Below the pieces are notes generated by a model. That model made no database searches. It was not told the DNA's origin and was given only the letters and a program-made list of their open reading frames with translations. A stretch of 64,000 nucleotides of DNA from JACQAP01 sp035548375 (GTDB lineage: Bacteria > Pseudomonadota > Gammaproteobacteria > Burkholderiales > JACQAP01): NCBI GenBank assembly GCA_035548375.1, contig DASZTG010000078.1, positions 32,911 through 96,910 of the forward strand, in the 5' to 3' direction. A program made the translations under genes and the position numbers. Each line of letters begins with the position of its first letter. Positions within the stretch are counted from its first letter, which is position 1. Below, piece after piece: positions 42,683 to 52,154 of the stretch.

Positions 42683-43483
42683 ATGTCCGTCCATATCAAG
42701 ACTCCCGTAGAAATCGAGAAAATGCGCGTCGCCGGCCGCCTTGCCTCCGAGGTGCTGGATTTCATCGCGCCCCATGTGCGTCCCAACGTCACGACCGACG
42801 AGTTGGACGCGCTCTGCCACGACTACATGGTCAACGTGCAGCACACGGTCCCCGCGCCGCTGAACTATGCGCCGCCGGGCTACCAGCCTTATCCGAAGTC
42901 CATCTGCACGTCGGTGAACCATGTGGTCTGCCATGGCGTGCCCGGGCCGAAAAAGCTCAAGCCGGGCGATGTGGTGAACATCGACATCACGGTCATCAAG
43001 GATGGCTTCCACGGCGACACCAGCCGCATGTTCTACGTGGGCGAACCGTCCATCCAGGCCAGGCGCCTGGCGGAAATCACCTATGAATGCATGTGGCGCG
43101 GCATCAGGGCGGTCCGGCATGGTGCCTACCTGGGCGACATCGGCGAAGTCATCCAAACCCACGCCGAAGAGCACGGCTTTTCCATCGTGCGCGAATTCTG
43201 CGGCCATGGCATCGGCAGGAAATTCCACGAGGAACCGCAGGTGCTTCACTACGGACGCGCGGGAACGGGCATCAAGCTGCAGTCGGGCATGATTTTCACG
43301 GTGGAGCCGATGATCAATGCCGGCAAGGCCGGCATCCGCCAGCTCGCCGACGGCTGGACGGTCGTCACGAAGGACCATTCGCTGTCCGCGCAGTGGGAGC
43401 ACACGGTGCTGGTGACGGACGACGGATTCGAGGTCCTGACGCTTTCGCGAGGCTCGCCTCCTCCGCCCGCGTTTGTTTCCTGA
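42683..43483 (+). CDS. map: Methionine aminopeptidase type I
   Basis: Removes N-terminal Met from new proteins; 266 residues. The ATG at 42683 gives MSVHIKTPVEIEKMRVAGRL. Metal ligands and active-site residues are visible: VCHGVPG, VNIDITVIKDGFHGDTSRMF, GHGIGRKFHEEP, FTVEPMIN and WEHTVLVTDDG. Its TGA is immediately followed by the glnD ATG, so the two are co-transcribed. Confidence 0.96.
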   Translation: MSVHIKTPVEIEKMRVAGRLASEVLDFIAPHVRPNVTTDELDALCHDYMVNVQHTVPAPLNYAPPGYQPYPKSICTSVNHVVCHGVPGPKKLKPGDVVNIDITVIKDGFHGDTSRMFYVGEPSIQARRLAEITYECMWRGIRAVRHGAYLGDIGEVIQTHAEEHGFSIVREFCGHGIGRKFHEEPQVLHYGRAGTGIKLQSGMIFTVEPMINAGKAGIRQLADGWTVVTKDHSLSAQWEHTVLVTDDGFEVLTLSRGSPPPPAFVS

Positions 43484-46078
43484 ATGGCCGCAACCGCGCC
43501 GCTCGTCGCAGCGGACGAAATTTCACCGACTTGCGCCAACGACTGGCGCCGGTTTCTCGCCGACGGCCGGGCCGGGATCAAGGCGGCGTTCGCCGCCAGG
43601 CCCGATGCCGCGAAGGCATTGCAGCGCCAGTGTGCGCTGGTCGATTCCGCGCTCAAGTCCATCTGGAACGAAACCGGCCAGTCCGACAAGCTCGCCCTGG
43701 TGGCGGTCGGCGGCTACGGGCGCGGAAAGCTCTATCCCTACTCGGACGTCGACGTCCTTGTCCTGCTTCCGGATGGCGCCGACGACGCGGACCGCGCCGG
43801 CGTCGAGACCCTGATCGGCCTGCTATGGGACATCGGCCTGGAGATCGGCCACAGCGTGCGCACCCTCGCCGAATGCCGCGAAGAAGCCAGGCGCGACATC
43901 ACGGTGCAAACGACGCTGCTGGAATCGCGCCTGCTCGCCGGAAGCCGCACCCAGTACGCGCGGTTTTCGAAGGCGATTGCGGCGGACCTGGACGTGCCGT
44001 ACTTCGCCGAGGCCAAGCTGCTTGAGCAGCAGCAAAGGCACACGCGCTTCAACAACACCGCCTACAACCTCGAACCGAACGTCAAGGAAAGCCCGGGCGG
44101 CCTGCGCGACCTGCAGAACATTTTGTGGATCAGCCGCGCGGCGGGCCTGGGCCAAAGCTGGCTCGACCTCACGAAGCAGAAGATCCTGACGCGCGAAGAA
44201 GCGCGCCAGCTCAAGCAGCACGAATCGGCGCTGGCCGTGCTGCGCGTGCGCCTGCATTACCAGACGAACCGGCGCGAAGACCGCCTGCTGTTCGATTTCC
44301 AGGCCGCGCTCGCGAAGGAATATGGCCTCGCCGATACCGCGGCCAGGCGGGCCAGCGAGCAACTCATGCAGCAGTTCTACACGACGGCAAAAGCGGTGCA
44401 GCTGCTCAACACCATCGTGCTGCAAAACCTCAGGCGCAGGATCTTCCCGCCCGCGGACACCGAGCCGCTCGACCTCAACGAGCGCTTTCGCATCAATGCC
44501 GAGCTGCTCGAGGCGTCCCACGGGCTGTTCCAGCGCGAGCCGTCCGCGATCTTCGAGGCCTTCCTGCTGCTGCAGGACCATCCCGAGCTCAAGGGATTCG
44601 CCGTGCCGACCATGCGCGCGCTCTGGCATGCGAGGGACAAGATAGACGCGGCCTTCCGGCGCAATCCGGTGAACCGCGACCTGTTCATGCAGATCCTGCG
44701 GCGCCCGACCGGCATCACGCATACGCTGCGCCGCATGAACCAGTACGGCGTGCTCGGCCGCTACCTGCCCGCGTTCGGACGCATCGTCGGGCGCATGCAG
44801 CACGACCTCTTCCACGTCTACACGGTCGACGAGCACATCCTGATGGTGGTGCGCAACCTGCGCCGCTTCGCCGTGCCGGAAATGGCGCACGAATACCCGC
44901 TGTGCACCCGCCTGATCTCGGAGTTCGAGCGCGTCGAGGTGCTGTTCCTGGCCGGCTTGTTCCACGACATCGCCAAGGGACGCGGCGGCGACCATTCGAA
45001 GCTCGGCATGGCCGACGCCGCGAAATTCTGCCGGCTGCACGGGTTGTCGAAGGAAGACACCGAGCTGGTGACCTGGCTGGTGGAGCAGCACCTCATGATG
45101 TCCGCCACCGCGCAGAAGCAGGACCTCTCCGACCCGGACGTGATCCGCGCGTTCGCGGACAAGGTGCGCACCGAGCGTCGCCTGGTGGCGCTCTACCTGC
45201 TGACCGTCGCCGACATTCGCGGAACCAGCCCCAAGGTATGGAACGCCTGGAAAGGCAAGCTGCTGGAAGACCTGTTCCGCAGCACGCGGCGCCTGATCAA
45301 TCCCGGCGCGGTGCCTGCCGAAAACACGCTGCAGGCCAGGCAGGAGCGCGCGCTCGTGAAGCTGCGCGCGTATGCGATCGCGGACGACTCGGCGCGGCGC
45401 CTGTGGGCAAAGCTCGACGACAGCTATTTCCTGCGCCATGACGAGCAGGACATCGTCTGGCACACGCGGCTCTTGAACTACCGCGTGGATACGCCCGTGC
45501 CCATCGTGAAGGCGCGCCTCTCCCCGGTCGGCGAAGGCCTGCAGGTCATGATCTACGCGCCGGATGAGAAGTCGCTGTTCGCGCGCATTTGCGGGTTCTT
45601 CCAGAGCATCAGCTTCAACATCGCCGAAGCCAAGATCTACACCACGCGCCACAACTATGCGCTCGACAGCTTCCAGGTCATGGATCCGGCCAAGGCGACG
45701 TCGCACTATCGCGACCTGATCAGCTACATCGAGCACGAGCTGGAATTGCAGCTGCGCACGCACGCGCAATTGCCGGAACCGTCGAAGGGACGCCTGTCGC
45801 GCCAGGTCAAGCATGTGTCGATGACACCCGAGGTCGACATCCGGCCGGACGAGAAAGGCGCCTACTACTATTTGAATGTGGTGGCGGGAGACCGGCCCGG
45901 CCTGCTGTACCGGATCGCGCGCGTGCTCGACGACTACGGCGTGAACCTGTACACCGCCAAGATCAATACGCTGGGTGAACGCGCCGAGGATACCTTCCTC
46001 GTCAACGGCGAAGCCCTGCGCGACACCAAGAAAGTCGTGCGCCTGGAAACGGAACTGGTGCAGGCGCTGCAGCCCTGA
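43484..46078 (+). CDS. glnD: PII uridylyltransferase / uridylyl-removing enzyme GlnD
   Basis: Central nitrogen sensor: uridylylates PII proteins when glutamine is low and reverses this when it is high. The 864-residue protein has a nucleotidyltransferase domain (GGYGRGKLYPYSDVDVLVL, residues about 70-90), the GlnD linker, an HD domain (LFHDIAKGRGGDHS) for removal, and two C-terminal ACT domains (MIYAPDEKSLFARICGFFQ; VVAGDRPGLLYRIARVLDDY) that bind glutamine. It lies close to the amide operon, whose NtrC-like sites would respond to this signal. Confidence 0.97.
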   Translation: MAATAPLVAADEISPTCANDWRRFLADGRAGIKAAFAARPDAAKALQRQCALVDSALKSIWNETGQSDKLALVAVGGYGRGKLYPYSDVDVLVLLPDGADDADRAGVETLIGLLWDIGLEIGHSVRTLAECREEARRDITVQTTLLESRLLAGSRTQYARFSKAIAADLDVPYFAEAKLLEQQQRHTRFNNTAYNLEPNVKESPGGLRDLQNILWISRAAGLGQSWLDLTKQKILTREEARQLKQHESALAVLRVRLHYQTNRREDRLLFDFQAALAKEYGLADTAARRASEQLMQQFYTTAKAVQLLNTIVLQNLRRRIFPPADTEPLDLNERFRINAELLEASHGLFQREPSAIFEAFLLLQDHPELKGFAVPTMRALWHARDKIDAAFRRNPVNRDLFMQILRRPTGITHTLRRMNQYGVLGRYLPAFGRIVGRMQHDLFHVYTVDEHILMVVRNLRRFAVPEMAHEYPLCTRLISEFERVEVLFLAGLFHDIAKGRGGDHSKLGMADAAKFCRLHGLSKEDTELVTWLVEQHLMMSATAQKQDLSDPDVIRAFADKVRTERRLVALYLLTVADIRGTSPKVWNAWKGKLLEDLFRSTRRLINPGAVPAENTLQARQERALVKLRAYAIADDSARRLWAKLDDSYFLRHDEQDIVWHTRLLNYRVDTPVPIVKARLSPVGEGLQVMIYAPDEKSLFARICGFFQSISFNIAEAKIYTTRHNYALDSFQVMDPAKATSHYRDLISYIEHELELQLRTHAQLPEPSKGRLSRQVKHVSMTPEVDIRPDEKGAYYYLNVVAGDRPGLLYRIARVLDDYGVNLYTAKINTLGERAEDTFLVNGEALRDTKKVVRLETELVQALQP

Positions 46079-46091
46079 GTCGCGGACGACA

Positions 46092-46622
46092 TCAGTCGTC
46101 GACGATGTTCTGCCCGGGAAACAATTCCTCGTTGTAGCCGAACAGCCTCAAGTCGCGGATGCGCATCGGATAGAGGATGCCCAGCAGGTGATCCGTCTCG
46201 TGCTGCACCACGCGCGCATGGAAGCCGGATACGGTGCGGTCGATCGGCGTGCCGAACTGGTCGAACCCGCGGTAGCGCAATTCCGTATGGCGAGGCACCA
46301 CGCCGCGCATGCCCGGCACCGACAGGCAGCCTTCCCAGCCCTCCGCCATCTCGGTACCCACGGGTTCCAGCACGGGATTGACCAGCACCGTGTAGGGCAC
46401 CTGCTCGGCATCCGGATAGCGTGGATTGGCCCCCACGCCGAAGATCACCACCTGAAGGCTCACGCCGATCTGCGGCGCGGCGATGCCCGCGCCGTTCTTG
46501 GACTTCATCGTATCGTCCATGTCCTGCAGCAGCGCGTGCAGCTCCGGCGTGTCGAATTGCGCGACGGGCTCGGCTTGCCGGAACAGGATGGGGTCGCCCA
46601 TCCGCAGCACCGGCTTAATCAC
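46092..46622 (-). CDS. def: Peptide deformylase
   Basis: Removes the formyl group from initiator fMet; 176 residues. The three family motifs are present: GAGIAAPQIG, EGCLSVPGM and the metal site QHETDHLLG (HExxH). It is not in the usual def-fmt pair here; it follows the phosphorylase gene with an 8-base overlap, and converges with glnD. Confidence 0.95.
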   Translation of the reverse strand: MIKPVLRMGDPILFRQAEPVAQFDTPELHALLQDMDDTMKSKNGAGIAAPQIGVSLQVVIFGVGANPRYPDAEQVPYTVLVNPVLEPVGTEMAEGWEGCLSVPGMRGVVPRHTELRYRGFDQFGTPIDRTVSGFHARVVQHETDHLLGILYPMRIRDLRLFGYNEELFPGQNIVDD

Positions 46623-47358
46623 CGGTTTCCACCAGCTTTTCCAGCAACGCCCTCACCTTGACCATCGCCGCCTGCAGTACCGCGTTGATCTGCTCCATGT
46701 GGATGGCCTGGCTGCTGTCCCCGCGCCCGGCCGCATGGTTGACGACCACCGCGATGGCCGCATAGCGCAGGCCGATTTCGCGTGCCAATGCCGCCTCGGG
46801 CATGCCCGTCATGCCGACCATGTCGGCGCCGTCGCGCTCCAGCTTGTCGATCTCGGCCGCCGTCTCCAGCCGCGGCCCCTGCGTGGCGGCATACACGCCG
46901 TCGGCGATGACCTTCTGGCCCGCAGCGGCAGCGGCCTGCAGCATGCGCGCGCGCAGCTTGTCGCAGTAGGGATGCGTGAAATCGACGTGCGTGACCGGCT
47001 GGTCAGGGCCTTCGAAGAACGTGTGCTCGCGACCCCAGGTGTAGTCGAGCAGGTTATGCGGGATGGCAAGCGTGCCCGGCTGCATGTCGGCGCGGATGCC
47101 GCCGACCGAGGCCACGGAGACGATCCGCTCCGCGCCCTCGCTCTGCAAGGCCCAGATGTTCGCGCGGTAGTTGACCTGGTGAGGCGGGATCGTGTGCCCG
47201 TAGCCGTGGCGCGCCAGGAACATGACATCGCGGCCGTTCAGCTTGCCGAAGGTCAGCGCGCCCGAGGCGTCCCCGAACGGCGTGCGCACCATCTGGCGCC
47301 GCGTGATCTCGAGGTTCGACAATTGCGTCAGGCCGGTCCCGCCTATGATTCCGAGCAC
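46615..47358 (-). CDS. S-methyl-5'-thioinosine/thioadenosine phosphorylase
   Basis: Purine nucleoside phosphorylase of the MTA phosphorylase family, 247 residues. Motifs are MLGIIGGTGLTQL, FLARHGYGHTIPPHQVNYRA, ATQGPRLETAAEI and DMVGMTGMPEAALAREIGL. In Pseudomonas the related enzyme uses methylthioinosine; residues that separate the two specificities were not checked. It sits beside hpt, fitting purine salvage. Confidence 0.88.
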   Translation of the reverse strand: MLGIIGGTGLTQLSNLEITRRQMVRTPFGDASGALTFGKLNGRDVMFLARHGYGHTIPPHQVNYRANIWALQSEGAERIVSVASVGGIRADMQPGTLAIPHNLLDYTWGREHTFFEGPDQPVTHVDFTHPYCDKLRARMLQAAAAAGQKVIADGVYAATQGPRLETAAEIDKLERDGADMVGMTGMPEAALAREIGLRYAAIAVVVNHAAGRGDSSQAIHMEQINAVLQAAMVKVRALLEKLVETGD

Positions 47359-47370
47359 AGCGGAACTCCT

Positions 47371-47922
47371 TCAGGATTTCAGTGCGTAGATGGCGGGAAG
47401 GTTGCGCCAGGTTTCATGCGCATCCATGCCGAAGCCGAACACATAGCGGTTCGGCACCTTCAGGCCGACGAAATCGGCGCGGATGGGCTTCTCGCGGCCG
47501 ATGTCCTTGTCGGCGAATACGGCGCTGTGGAAGCTCGCCGCGCCCTCGCCGAGCAGGTGGTCGCGGATCGCCGCCAGCGTGTTGCCTTCGTCGAGGATGT
47601 CGTCCAGCACCAGCACCGTGCGCCCGCGAAAATCCACGTGCGGCTTGGTCTTCCACTGGATTTGCCCGCCGCGCGTCTTGCCGTCGTAGCGCGTCACGTG
47701 CAGGTAATCGAATTCGAGGGGAAAGCGCAGCAGCGGCAGCAGCTGCCCGGTGAACACCACCGCCCCGCCCATGACCGGCATGACCAGCGGCAGCGTGTCG
47801 CCGAGCTTCGCGGTGATGTCGATCGCCAGGCGCCTGACGGCGCGGTTGACGGTGTCCTCGTCGTGCACGAGGTCCGCATCGCGCAGCAGCTGCCAGGCGT
47901 TTTCCTTGCTGAGCATGGACAT
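47371..47922 (-). CDS. hpt: Hypoxanthine(-guanine) phosphoribosyltransferase
   Basis: 183-residue type I phosphoribosyltransferase. The PRPP loop is VLVLDDILDEGNTLAAIRDH; PVMGGAVVFTGQLLPLL and KVPNRYVFGFGMDAHETWRN complete the family pattern. It recycles hypoxanthine, the base released by the neighbouring phosphorylase if that acts on methylthioinosine. It starts 3 bases after galU. Confidence 0.93.
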   Translation of the reverse strand: MSMLSKENAWQLLRDADLVHDEDTVNRAVRRLAIDITAKLGDTLPLVMPVMGGAVVFTGQLLPLLRFPLEFDYLHVTRYDGKTRGGQIQWKTKPHVDFRGRTVLVLDDILDEGNTLAAIRDHLLGEGAASFHSAVFADKDIGREKPIRADFVGLKVPNRYVFGFGMDAHETWRNLPAIYALKS

Positions 47923-47925
47923 CCC

Positions 47926-48825
47926 CTACTTGGCGTTCGCGCTTTTCCGCTTGGGCGGCGAACCCAGCGATTCGAGGAAAGAGGTGAAGTCGGCCGCGAC
48001 TTCCGGGTGCTTCATCGCGTACAGCACGTTCGCCTGCAGGTAGCCGAGCTTGGAGCCGCAATCGTAGCGCACGCCCTGGAATTCATAGGCCAGCGCGCGC
48101 TGCTGGTTCAGCATCGCCGCGATGCCGTCGGTCAGCTGGATCTCCCCGCCCGCGCCGGGCGTGACTTTCTCGAGGTAATCGAAAATCTCGGGCTCGAGCA
48201 GGTAGCGGCCGACCACGGCGAGCGTCGATGGCGCAACATCGGGCTTCGGCTTTTCGACGATGCCGGTGATGCGGTGCATGCCGCGCTCGCCCGGCTCGGT
48301 GCGCACGATGCCGTAGCTGGAGGTTTCCTCGCGCGCCACCGTCTGCACGGCGAGCACCGAGCAGCGTTCCCTGGCGTAGACGTCGACCATCTGCTTCATG
48401 ACCGGCGGCTCGCCGTCGATCAGGTCGTCGGCCAGGATGATCGCGAAGGGGTCGTTGCCCACCACCGGCCGCGCGCACAGGATGGCGTGGCCCAGCCCCA
48501 GCGCCTCGGTCTGGCGCACGTAGATGCAGTTGACATTCTTGGGGACGATGTCGTGCACGAGCTCGAGCATGGCGTGCTTGTTCCTGGCGGCCAGCTCGGT
48601 TTCCAGCTCGTAGGCCTTGTCGAAATGGTCTTCGATCGAGCGCTTGTTGCGGCCGGTGATGAATACCATTTCCGTGATGCCGGCGGCGACCGCCTCCTCC
48701 ACCGCATACTGGATCAGCGGCTTGTCAACTACCGGCAACATTTCCTTCGGGCTGGCCTTGGTGACGGGCAGGAAACGGGTACCCATGCCGGCCACCGGAA
48801 AGACGGCCTTGGTAATCTTGTTCAA
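47926..48825 (-). CDS. galU: UTP-glucose-1-phosphate uridylyltransferase
   Basis: Makes UDP-glucose for surface polysaccharides; 299 residues. The nucleotide-binding start is KAVFPVAGMGTRFLPVTKASPKEMLP; other motifs are GHAILCARPVVGNDPFAIIL, ADDLIDGEPP and EKPKPDVAPS. It overlaps the ligA stop by four bases. Confidence 0.96.
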   Translation of the reverse strand: MNKITKAVFPVAGMGTRFLPVTKASPKEMLPVVDKPLIQYAVEEAVAAGITEMVFITGRNKRSIEDHFDKAYELETELAARNKHAMLELVHDIVPKNVNCIYVRQTEALGLGHAILCARPVVGNDPFAIILADDLIDGEPPVMKQMVDVYARERCSVLAVQTVAREETSSYGIVRTEPGERGMHRITGIVEKPKPDVAPSTLAVVGRYLLEPEIFDYLEKVTPGAGGEIQLTDGIAAMLNQQRALAYEFQGVRYDCGSKLGYLQANVLYAMKHPEVAADFTSFLESLGSPPKRKSANAK

Positions 48826-50894
48826 GTGTTTCTCCTTGCGGCATCGCTTGCCGATGCGTTGGGTTGGTCGATCAATTCTAGCAACCCCCGTTCGTCCAGC
48901 ACAGGGATATCAAGTTCCCGCGCCTTGTCCAATTTGCTTCCGGCCTCGCTACCCGCCACGACGTAGTCGGTTTTCTTCGACACGCTGCCTGAAACCTTGC
49001 CGCCGGCCGCCTCGATGCGATCCTTCGCTTCGTCGCGCGTCAGGGCCGGCAGCGTGCCGGTCAGCACGAAGGTCTTGCCGGCAAGCGGCAACGCCGCCGG
49101 CCGGATGGCCTCCGATTCATCCCAGTGAACGCCCGCCGCGCGCATTTGCTTGATGATTCCGGCATTGTGCGGCTCGCGAAAAAACTGCGCGATGCTCTGC
49201 GCGACGATCGGCCCCACGTCCGGCGCCTCCAGCAGCGCCGCTTCGTCGGCCTGCATGAGCGCATCCAGGGTGCCGAAGTGTCGCGCCAGGTCCTTCGCCG
49301 TGGTTTCGCCGACATTGCGTATGCCGAGCGCGAATACGAATCGCGGCAGCGTCGTATCCTTGCTCCGGGTGATCGCATCCAGGACGTTGGTCGCGGATTT
49401 TTCCGCCATGCGCTCCAGACCGGACAGTGTCGCAAGGTCGAGCCGGTACAGGTCCGCCGGCGTCTTGACCAGGTCGGCGTCGACGAGCTGGTCGACGAGC
49501 TTGCCGCCGAGGCCTTCGATGTCCATTGCGCGCCGTCCCGCAAAATGCAGCAGCGCCTGTTTGCGCTGGGCCGGGCAGAACAGCCCGGCGCTGCATCGGT
49601 GGTCTTTCTCGCCTTCGTCCTGGACCACGGCCGAATGGCACACCGGGCAGCGCTTCGGCATGTGGAAAACCGGCGCGCGTGCAGGCCGCAGCTCGGTGCG
49701 AACCGCGACCACCTGGGGAATGACGTCGCCCGCGCGTCGCACCACGACGGTGTCGCCGACGCGCAGGTCGAGGCTGCGAATGTAGTCCTCGTTGTGAAGC
49801 GTGACGTTGCTCACCGTGACGCCGCCGACGAACACCGGCGTGAGCTTGCCCACCGGCGTGAGCTTGCCGGTCCGGCCGACCTGCACCTCGATGCCGGTCA
49901 CGGTCGTCTGCTCTTCCTGCGCGGGAAACTTGTGGGCGACGGCCCAGCGCGGCTCGCGCGATACGAAGCCGAGCCTGGTTTGCAGCTCGAGGTCGTTCAC
50001 CTTGTAGACGACGCCGTCGATGTCGAACGGCAATGCGTCCCGCAACGTCGCGATGCGGGCATGGAATGCGGCGAGGCCCACCGCGCCGCTGGCGACGGTG
50101 CGTTCGTCGGCAACCGGCAGGCCGAATTCGCGCAGCGCATCCAGGATCGCCGATTGCGTCGCCGGCAGCTTCCAGCCGTCCATCTCGCCCAGTCCGTACG
50201 CAAAACAGGTCAGCGGCCGCGTGGCGGTGATCCGCGAGTCCAGCTGGCGCACGAATCCGGCGGCGGCATTGCGCGGATTGACGAAGACCTTGTCTCCGGC
50301 TGCGCGCTGGCGATCGTTCAGCTTCTTGAAATCATCGCGATTCATCAATATCTCGCCGCGGACTTCGAGCACGGCCGGCGCGCGGGTCGTGCGCAGGCGC
50401 AGCGGAATGCTGCGAATGGTGCGCACGTTCGGCGTTACGTCCTCGCCGACCTGGCCGTCGCCGCGCGTCGCCGCGCGCGCCAGCACGCCATCCTCGTAGC
50501 GCAGGCTGATGGCGATGCCGTCGAATTTCAGCTCGGCGTTGTATTCGACTGCGGGGTCGTCCGCGCCGAGCTTCAATTCGCGCCGGATGCGCGCATCGAA
50601 GGTCGACGCGCCGCTGGACTGCGAATCGGTTTCGGTGCGAATCGAAAGCATCGGCACCGCGTGCCGCACCTTCGGCAGGTCCGACCGTGCCGCGGCCCCG
50701 ACGCGCTGCGTCGGCGAATCCGCGCTTGCAAGCTCGGGATATTCGGCCTCGAGGGCCTGGAGTTCGCGGAACAAGCGGTCGTATTCCGCGTCCGGCATCG
50801 TCGGCGCGTCGTTGACGTAGTAATTGACGTTGGCGAGCTCGAGTTCGCGCCGCAATTCTTGCGAACGCGCCGCCGCCTCGCGCGGCACCGCCAT
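48822..50894 (-). CDS. ligA: NAD-dependent DNA ligase
   Basis: Seals nicks in replication and repair; 690 residues. The adenylation Lys is in NAELKFDGIAISLRYEDG, with the Ia-OB segments (VQVGRTGKLTPVGKL; NPRNAAAGFVRQLDSR), a four-Cys zinc finger (CPVCHSAVVQ...CSAGLFCPAQ), HhH repeats (DVGPIVAQSIAQFF) and a C-terminal BRCT domain (GKTFVLTGTLPALTRDEAKD). Start ATG at 50894 lies on the zipA stop. Confidence 0.97.
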   Translation of the reverse strand: MAVPREAAARSQELRRELELANVNYYVNDAPTMPDAEYDRLFRELQALEAEYPELASADSPTQRVGAAARSDLPKVRHAVPMLSIRTETDSQSSGASTFDARIRRELKLGADDPAVEYNAELKFDGIAISLRYEDGVLARAATRGDGQVGEDVTPNVRTIRSIPLRLRTTRAPAVLEVRGEILMNRDDFKKLNDRQRAAGDKVFVNPRNAAAGFVRQLDSRITATRPLTCFAYGLGEMDGWKLPATQSAILDALREFGLPVADERTVASGAVGLAAFHARIATLRDALPFDIDGVVYKVNDLELQTRLGFVSREPRWAVAHKFPAQEEQTTVTGIEVQVGRTGKLTPVGKLTPVFVGGVTVSNVTLHNEDYIRSLDLRVGDTVVVRRAGDVIPQVVAVRTELRPARAPVFHMPKRCPVCHSAVVQDEGEKDHRCSAGLFCPAQRKQALLHFAGRRAMDIEGLGGKLVDQLVDADLVKTPADLYRLDLATLSGLERMAEKSATNVLDAITRSKDTTLPRFVFALGIRNVGETTAKDLARHFGTLDALMQADEAALLEAPDVGPIVAQSIAQFFREPHNAGIIKQMRAAGVHWDESEAIRPAALPLAGKTFVLTGTLPALTRDEAKDRIEAAGGKVSGSVSKKTDYVVAGSEAGSKLDKARELDIPVLDERGLLELIDQPNASASDAARRNT

Positions 50895-52012
50895 CAGGAA
50901 AACAGGCGCAACGCCAGCGGGCTGCCGGCTTCGATGCCCTGCTGCTCCATGCTGGCGTAGATCGCCCGCAGCTGGCCGCGAATCCTGTCCAGGCCGGATT
51001 CGTTCAGGAGCGCGCGATTGTCGTCGGCCAGGGTGCCGCCCAGCGAGTCGGCAAAGCCGCGCGCCGTGGCGACCATCTTGTCGAAAACGCGCAGTCCGTT
51101 CTCCACCCGCGGCACATCGAGCAGGAAGGTGATTCCCGGCGTGGTGATGCTGCGAATGCGATCCGCGACGAAAGGTTCGGATTCCTGGTTGTCGACCGCG
51201 AACAGCATGGCGCCATTCTCGTCATTGCAGTGGAAGACGCCGCTCGGATGCAGTTGCAGGCCGGCGGCCTCGGCCAGCGCGCGGATCTTGGTGCCATGGA
51301 AGACCTGGCCCGTCCCGGCGATCACATTGATGCCGACCACCACATCCACGTCGGCGCAGAATCCATCCAGCTCGGATGCGCGATCGAGCGCCGGCGAGAG
51401 TTCCGGCAGATCGGCCATGGCACCGATGTCGCCCGCGACCTGCCTCACGGCGTCGCCGAACTCGCGCAGTTGCGCGTCGCTGACCGGACCGGTGCGATCG
51501 ACGAGCTGCAATGCGACGCAAACCGCGGAATAGCGTGCGTCGTCGGCCACGAGCGGCTCCCACGCGCGGGCCTGGCGATCGAGCCCCGAAAAGCTGATCC
51601 GCCGCTGCAATGCCGGCAGCGCCCGCTGCAAGTGCGCGAGCCTGCCCGGCGAGATGAAATCGCCCGAGCGAATTTGCGCGATGTAATCGATTTCGGCGCG
51701 CGGGACGTCCGAGACCGGCGCTTCGGGAATCGGCGCTGCAACCGGCGCCTCGGAGGGCGCCGCGAGGCTGGGTTCGAGGCGAGGTTCCATGCTCGGCTCG
51801 ATGCGGCGCTCTTGCTCCTGCGCTTCGCGCGCAATCGCGGCCGGCATCGTCGGCGCGACCGCAGGCTGGTCCAGCAGCACGTCTTCATGGCGGCCGGGGA
51901 AGGTTTCCTGGCTGCGCCGGCGGAATTTTCTTTCCTGCCACCAGTTGAACGCCACCACGGACGCCACCATCAAGGCGCCGAGCCCCGCAAGCCCGATCTG
52001 CAAGTCGCTCAT
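50894..52012 (-). CDS. zipA: Cell division protein ZipA
   Basis: Inner-membrane anchor that tethers FtsZ to the septum; 372 residues. An N-terminal helix (DLQIGLAGLGALMVASVVAF) is followed by a basic patch (WQERKFRRRSQE), a Pro/Ala/Glu-rich linker (residues about 55-110) and a C-terminal FtsZ-binding domain (IDYIAQIRSGDFISPGRLAH, PSGVFHCNDENGAMLFAVDN). The order smc-zipA-ligA is common in proteobacteria. Confidence 0.9.
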   Translation of the reverse strand: MSDLQIGLAGLGALMVASVVAFNWWQERKFRRRSQETFPGRHEDVLLDQPAVAPTMPAAIAREAQEQERRIEPSMEPRLEPSLAAPSEAPVAAPIPEAPVSDVPRAEIDYIAQIRSGDFISPGRLAHLQRALPALQRRISFSGLDRQARAWEPLVADDARYSAVCVALQLVDRTGPVSDAQLREFGDAVRQVAGDIGAMADLPELSPALDRASELDGFCADVDVVVGINVIAGTGQVFHGTKIRALAEAAGLQLHPSGVFHCNDENGAMLFAVDNQESEPFVADRIRSITTPGITFLLDVPRVENGLRVFDKMVATARGFADSLGGTLADDNRALLNESGLDRIRGQLRAIYASMEQQGIEAGSPLALRLFS

Positions 52013-52125
52013 CGTGTCCTTACCGTGTGGTAGTGCGCGCCGCGTCAGGCGGCCGCCTCCTTGAGGCCCGCAGTGGAACCAACATTTCCGCGTCGGCGTC
52101 CGGCGCCAATCGCGGGCGGGCGCAT

Positions 52126-52140
52126 CCCCGCGAAGCGGGG
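52126..52140 (-). terminator. Hairpin between smc and zipA
   Basis: CCCCGC and GCGGGG pair perfectly around a 3-base loop in the 142-base gap downstream of smc. No T-tract follows on the minus strand, so termination would be weak at best. Confidence 0.3.
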
Positions 52141-52154
52141 CCCCTGCTTCCTGC

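Noticed and set aside
46483..48966. An 827-codon plus-strand frame opposite def, the phosphorylase, hpt and galU
   Set aside because: Shadow frame created by G+C-rich third positions; all four genes beneath it have clear motifs.
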